Source: Candidatus Aenigmatarchaeota archaeon (GTDB lineage Archaea > Aenigmatarchaeota > Aenigmatarchaeia > QMZP01 > QMZT01). From it: 8,289 nt of DNA. This document shows, piece after piece, positions 6,183 through 8,289 of this stretch. The stretch is taken from positions 1-8,289 of the forward strand of contig DAOWAL010000052.1 of assembly GCA_030634615.1 (NCBI GenBank), given 5' to 3'. The notes below the pieces were generated by a model. That model was not told the origin of the DNA. It ran no database searches and saw only the letters and a program-made list of their open reading frames with translations. Each line of letters opens with the position of its first letter. Positions within the stretch are counted from its first letter, which is position 1. The position numbers and the translations under genes were made by a program.

Positions 6183-6965
6183 CTAATGATAACTCTCAAC
6201 TTCAATATTCCAACCAATTAAATTAGCAGTACCTATATTGAAGTAATAATTATCTGGGCCCTTGTAAACATAGGTAGTCTGTGTTCCGGAGCACTTACCC
6301 ATCATTATCGATTCTTGTAATAAAGTTTGACCAGTTTCTTCGGAATTTAAAAATATATTCACCATACCATATCCAGTTCCGTATGTAGAATCTTCGCTAC
6401 AATCCCAAGTGTATCTCCATTTTTTATCATAGACATGGAAAGATTCAGTATTTTTGTCAGATACACCTGTAAACTTAGCAATTGGATACCATTTTTGATC
6501 AGGGAGACAATCCGATGCACATAATTCATAATTTTCCCCGTCGTCACACACATTATTACCACAACAAGGTACTATAGTATCATGTACACATTCATAGCTC
6601 GTTGAAGATGAACAATGATCCATTGTACAACTATCCTCATCATTACAAGATATTGGGCATTCCTTATCATCTACTTCTTCACATCTTTCACCAACTACCT
6701 TAATGTTTTTTTGGCAAAAAATCGATGAAGGTTTCTCTTGACATGTTTTATATACATCATCTTTTGCAAAGCCCTCGGCAATATGATTGTTGCCACAACT
6801 ATTTTCATCAACACATACTCTCACTTTCATATTATCAGAGCACTCAGTCCAAGAATCACAAACATAATTTGGATTGCATGTTAATTCATGTCGTTGTGAA
6901 ACACACCCAGAACTAACTAAAACAACAATCATCAGTATTGAAAGTATTAGGATTTTAGTGTTCAT
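6183..6965 (-). CDS. Cysteine-rich secreted lipoprotein
   Basis: This 260-residue protein has a lipoprotein signal (hydrophobic residues 4-17 and lipobox VSSGC with Cys21), so it should be exported and lipid-anchored. The mature part has 20 further cysteines. Residues 30-58 follow the pattern C-x-x-W-x-x-C-x6-R-x-C-x-D-x3-C-G (CDSWTECS, VRVCVDENSCG), and residues 103-153 include DSCTMDHC, YECVHDTIVPCCGN and NVCDDGENYELCASDC. These are familiar disulfide-rich modules of archaeal surface proteins. The C-terminal 100 residues (from KWYPIAKFTG to GWNIEVESY) look like a small beta-sandwich, with regularly placed W, Y and F in strands, seen in secreted proteins of unknown function. Its ATG overlaps the zinc-finger stop codon as ATGA, so translation is coupled, and the next gene follows 8 bases later. 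Role unknown; a surface-binding or exclusion function would be a guess. Confidence 0.85.
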   Translation of the reverse strand: MNTKILILSILMIVVLVSSGCVSQRHELTCNPNYVCDSWTECSDNMKVRVCVDENSCGNNHIAEGFAKDDVYKTCQEKPSSIFCQKNIKVVGERCEEVDDKECPISCNDEDSCTMDHCSSSTSYECVHDTIVPCCGNNVCDDGENYELCASDCLPDQKWYPIAKFTGVSDKNTESFHVYDKKWRYTWDCSEDSTYGTGYGMVNIFLNSEETGQTLLQESIMMGKCSGTQTTYVYKGPDNYYFNIGTANLIGWNIEVESYH

Positions 6966-7681
6966 TTTTTACATGTCTCCTCGTGTTTGTCTGCTTCTTT
7001 TTCTGTTGGAAATTCTTTACCACAATACTCACATTCCCATTCGTATTCAAAACAATCTTTCTCGTGTTTATCACATTTAAATTTGGCATTGAATGTAATA
7101 CCACAATGTTCGCATTTCCACTCACGATTTTTACAATCTTCTTCATGCTCATTCAATTTAATTTTGTTTTTGAAAATTTCGCCACAGTATTTACATTCCC
7201 ATTCCATAGAACATGTCTCCTCGTGTTTGTCTGCTTCTTTTTCTGTAGGGAAACACTCTCCGCAATATTCACATTCCCACTCATCTTCTTCATAAGAATT
7301 ATCGAATTCTTCTTTTAACAGACCAACATCAAGCGATTTGAAATCATAATGAATAAATCTACTATTATCAGATAGTCCAAATTTAAAAAAGTTTAATTTT
7401 TTTTCGTCTTGCACTTTATCTGCTCTCTTGAATGCTGTCCAAAGGTTATCTATTGCTATATGGAAAAGCCATTCCACAACAGCTTTATTACCCATTCCTT
7501 TACTTTTAGATTCCCAAAACTTTCTTATTTTGTTCTCATCTTTGAGATTGTATGAATGTCTTTCCTTTCTGTGGTTTACACCCATCCTTTTTCGAGGTTC
7601 ATCTATCCATTCGTGAAGATCTTTAAAATTACATCCTGTTCTATCTTTACTTATTCTGCAATGGATTCTTAGCCCAGGCAT
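6962..7681 (-). CDS. Protein with His-rich N-terminal domain and four CCHC zinc fingers
   Basis: The 239 residues divide in two. Residues 1-115 form an unnamed domain with regularly placed histidines and acids: H7, LHEWIDEP (22-29), NHRKERH (H37, H42), EWLFHIAIDN (70-79). It feels like a conserved archaeal/phage family that I cannot name; a metal site formed by these histidines is possible. Residues 135-237 hold four tandem fingers, each W-x-C-x2-C-x12-H-x3-C: C137/C140/H153/C157, C163/C166/H179/C183, C190/C193/H206/C210 and C217/C220/H233/C237, with spacing of 26-27 residues. The final ligand is Cys, not the His of classical fingers. Fingers could bind DNA, RNA or protein. Fingers 1 and 4 share an identical 36-bp stretch, so the array grew recently by duplication. 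The gene starts the cargo operon just inside the right terminus, and its stop overlaps the lipoprotein start (ATGA). The domain layout is clear; the function is not. Confidence 0.85.
   Translation of the reverse strand: MPGLRIHCRISKDRTGCNFKDLHEWIDEPRKRMGVNHRKERHSYNLKDENKIRKFWESKSKGMGNKAVVEWLFHIAIDNLWTAFKRADKVQDEKKLNFFKFGLSDNSRFIHYDFKSLDVGLLKEEFDNSYEEDEWECEYCGECFPTEKEADKHEETCSMEWECKYCGEIFKNKIKLNEHEEDCKNREWKCEHCGITFNAKFKCDKHEKDCFEYEWECEYCGKEFPTEKEADKHEETCKK
6971..7006. repeat. 36-bp direct repeat within zinc finger 4 (copy 1)
   Basis: These 36 bases are identical to 7211-7246, exactly 240 bp (80 codons) away. They code for the second half of fingers 4 and 1 (P-T-E-K-E-A-D-K-H-E-E-T-C). Identity at synonymous positions points to recent duplication or gene conversion inside the gene. 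Confidence 0.88.
7211..7246. repeat. 36-bp direct repeat within zinc finger 1 (copy 2)
   Basis: Identical to 6971-7006. Fingers 2 and 3, lying between the two copies, are clearly diverged, so the near-perfect match of the outer fingers is not explained by a uniform ancient tandem array. Confidence 0.88.
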
Positions 7682-7700
7682 ATTTCATAATTCGAATTTT

Positions 7701-7721
7701 GATTTAAGAAAGTATGTTTAA
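7701..7721 (-). promoter_or_regulatory. Promoter module of the zinc-finger gene at the element's right end (copy B)
   Basis: On the minus strand TTAAACATACT (7721-7711), three bases, then TTAAATC (7707-7701) lie 19 bases before the ATG at 7681. The layout is identical to that before the HEPN-like gene. The module begins two bases inside the right terminal repeat, so the element end carries the promoter for its own cargo operon. TTAAAT is the likely TATA box, about 23 bases upstream of a probably leaderless start. Confidence 0.6.
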
Positions 7722-7723
7722 CC

Positions 7724-7740
7724 ACTTTTTGGGCAAAGCC
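7724..7740 (-). repeat. Right terminal inverted repeat
   Basis: Read on the minus strand this is GGCTTTGCCCAAAAAGT, matching the left terminus at 16 of 17 positions in inverted orientation. It ends immediately before the right copy of the 9-bp target-site duplication. Confidence 0.88.
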
Positions 7741-7749
7741 TGTAATTGA
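7741..7749. repeat. Right copy of 9-bp target-site duplication
   Basis: TGTAATTGA directly follows the right terminus and is identical to 4918-4926. It falls inside the coding frame of the small secreted-peptide ORF. Confidence 0.9.
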
Positions 7750-7901
7750 TTCAGTTACACTTGCACCATTTGAAAAAAGTTCTGCTGATGTAACAGTGTC
7801 AATTTCACCTTGATACACGGCAACATTACTAGAAAATGATATGAATACGATCACAAATATCGTTATAAAAATCTTCATTAAACTTCTATTTAGTGTTCAT
7901 G

Positions 7902-7910
7902 TTTATAAAT
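7902..7910 (-). promoter_or_regulatory. TATA-like box of the interrupted small gene
   Basis: TTTATAAAT (minus strand ATTTATAAA) is centred about 28 bases before the ATG at 7878, where an archaeal TATA box for a leaderless mRNA is expected. Transcription from here would run through the right terminus into the element's minus-strand cargo genes, so the insertion may have gained a host promoter. Confidence 0.55.
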
Positions 7911-7921
7911 TTTAAATTTAT

Positions 7922-7950
7922 GTTTAAACTAAAATTATTTTAGTTTAAAC
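7922..7950. repeat. Perfect 29-bp palindrome containing GTTTAAAC in both arms
   Basis: GTTTAAACTAAAAT (7922-7935) and ATTTTAGTTTAAAC (7937-7950) are exact inverse complements around a single central T. It lies between the divergent small gene and the glycosyltransferase, about 44 bases upstream of the former and 130 upstream of the latter. A dimeric regulator's operator is the natural reading. Because it sits between two divergent starts and is upstream of both, a terminator role is unlikely. In such A/T-rich DNA short palindromes are common, but 14-base perfect arms are not. Confidence 0.7.
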
Positions 7951-8042
7951 TTTCATAGCACTTAATACCGTAAATATAAAATAACTATATTTTGCAAGCA
8001 ATATTATTCAATATGCGAACATCTATATTTTAAATCTTCAAA

Positions 8043-8052
8043 ATATTATATT
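8043..8052 (+). promoter_or_regulatory. Possible TATA-like box of the glycosyltransferase gene
   Basis: ATATTATATT is centred about 32 bases before the ATG at 8080, a little farther than for the other promoters here, so a leader of a few bases would be expected. No Shine-Dalgarno precedes the ATG (GTGATTTAA). The whole spacer 7951-8079 is A/T-rich, so other boxes are possible. Confidence 0.35.
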
Positions 8053-8079
8053 CAAGTTCGTAAATAATTTGTGATTTAA

Positions 8080-8289
8080 ATGGTAGAAGTATCGATATTG
8101 ATTCCGTGTATCAAAAAATCATATCATTTGAAAAGGCTAATACCAAAAATAGAGTCACAGACATTCAAAGATTTTGAAATAATTATAGACGATACTGATA
8201 AACCAGTTTCGGTTAAAAGAAATCAAATGATCCGGAAAGCCAAAGGCGAGTGGATTATTTTAATAGATGATGATATAAAAATACATAAA
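8080..8289 (+). CDS. Family 2 glycosyltransferase, N-terminal part (cut by window edge)
   Basis: The first 70 residues are visible. They open with VEVSILIPCIKKSYHLKRLI, the first strand of a GT-A fold, followed by IESQTFKDFEIIIDD (the S/x-Q-T/x-F/x-D-F/x-E-I-I-x-x-D-D pattern of family 2 enzymes), KRNQMIRKAKGEWIILIDDD (RN-x3-x-A-x-G-E-W-I-x-x-x-D-D-D). The final D-D-D is the metal-binding DXD region that holds the nucleotide-sugar diphosphate. It should add a sugar to a lipid-linked acceptor at the inner membrane face, in keeping with the pyrophosphorylase, UDP-xylose synthase and flippase to the left. Before the element inserted, it lay less than 400 bases downstream of the flippase, on the same strand. 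Donor and acceptor cannot be told from this fragment. Confidence 0.9.
   Translation, partial: MVEVSILIPCIKKSYHLKRLIPKIESQTFKDFEIIIDDTDKPVSVKRNQMIRKAKGEWIILIDDDIKIHK

Larger units (their letters stand above)
4927..7740. mobile_element. Cargo-carrying transposon without recognisable transposase (mobile insertion cassette-like)
   Basis: The 2,814-bp segment is bounded by 17-bp inverted repeats (GGCTTTGCCCAATAAGT at the left; GGCTTTGCCCAAAAAGT at the right on the minus strand; 16/17 identical) and flanked precisely by a perfect 9-bp direct repeat. All four genes inside are on the minus strand, against the surrounding host genes, and none belongs to the glycan pathway. None shows a DDE, HUH or serine/tyrosine recombinase motif that I can see, so it is probably mobilised in trans by a related transposase. 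As I recall, IS903-group (IS5 family) ends begin GGCTTTG and duplicate nine bases, so that family is a candidate, but this is inference. Elements with IS-type ends and passenger genes but no transposase are known as mobile insertion cassettes. The alternative is that one cargo protein is an unfamiliar transposase. Confidence 0.85.
7669..7878 (-). pseudogene. Small secreted-peptide ORF interrupted by the element
   Basis: From the ATG at 7878 the frame codes for a signal peptide (MKIFITIFVIVFISFSSNVA) and a short mature part, EIDTVTSAELFSNGASVTES. At 7749-7741 it meets the target-site duplication (codons for S-I-T). It then reads 24 codons into the element terminus, where GGCTTTGCCCAA becomes G-F-A-Q, and stops at 7669, overlapping the start of the zinc-finger gene by 13 bases. 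Without the element the frame continues into 4917-4897 and ends as KSLIIK, giving 52 residues. A TATA box about 28 bases upstream of the ATG supports it as a genuine leaderless gene. The present 69-residue reading is thus a fusion of a broken host gene with transposon-end sequence. I do not recognise the family; the present product may still be exported. Confidence 0.55.

Noticed and set aside
6183..6965. Lipoprotein as the archaeosortase substrate
   Set aside because: It ends in VESYH without a C-terminal hydrophobic helix or basic tail, and it already has a lipobox.
6971..7246. 36-bp direct repeats considered as a CRISPR remnant
   Set aside because: There are only two exact copies 240 bp apart, both in frame within coding zinc fingers and with diverged fingers between, not spacers.
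6983..7318. Open plus-strand frames opposite the zinc-finger gene, repetitive in S/H/F
   Set aside because: They are shadows of the finger array; the repeats in them come from the finger codons, and they have no start signals.
7951..8079. Small gene or RNA in the spacer before the glycosyltransferase
   Set aside because: Only A/T-rich sequence with frequent stops; nothing beyond a possible promoter is visible.

Overview
The window looks archaeal, with low-GC DNA. Several genes have an A/T-rich TATA-like box centred about 24-28 bases before the start codon and no Shine-Dalgarno sequence, the layout expected of leaderless archaeal transcripts. Others, internal to operons, have an AGGTGA-type Shine-Dalgarno. 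The gene content (archaeosortase, SEC59-type dolichol kinase, archaeal-style cysteine-rich lipoprotein) agrees. The lineage cannot be fixed from this piece; the cysteine-rich lipoprotein resembles proteins often seen in DPANN archaea, but that is a weak hint.

Left part (1-4904), host surface-glycan region: the 3' end of a CBS-pair protein; a convergent minus-strand dolichol/polyprenol kinase; divergently, an archaeosortase; then a sugar-nucleotide pyrophosphorylase overlapping a UDP-glucuronate decarboxylase (UDP-xylose synthase); then a Wzx-type flippase from its own promoter. At the far right (8080-8289) a family 2 glycosyltransferase begins and runs off the window. Together these could make an activated hexose/pentose donor, charge a polyprenol carrier, build a lipid-linked glycan, flip it, and process or anchor a surface protein.

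Middle (4927-7740), an inserted mobile element: 17-bp terminal inverted repeats (16/17 identical) begin GGCTTTGCCC. They are bordered exactly by a perfect 9-bp direct repeat, TGTAATTGA (4918-4926 and 7741-7749), a classic target-site duplication. The 2,814-bp element carries no recognisable transposase. It holds four minus-strand cargo genes: a protein with a histidine-rich N-terminal domain and four CCHC zinc fingers; a cysteine-rich lipoprotein overlapping it by ATGA; a very basic coiled-coil protein; and a protein with a HEPN-like helical domain and an R-x4-H motif. The first and last cargo genes share the same promoter module at identical spacing. The left end contains extra copies of the terminal-repeat core forming a strong hairpin.

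The element landed in a small signal-peptide ORF (7878 down to the TSD). Removing the element and one TSD copy restores a 52-aa ORF ending against the flippase stop codon. The remaining intergenic DNA (7879-8079) holds that gene's TATA box, a perfect 14-bp-arm palindrome containing GTTTAAAC, and the likely glycosyltransferase promoter. The most novel part is the transposase-less cargo element with its four-gene set; its function is unknown and any defence or addiction role is inference.
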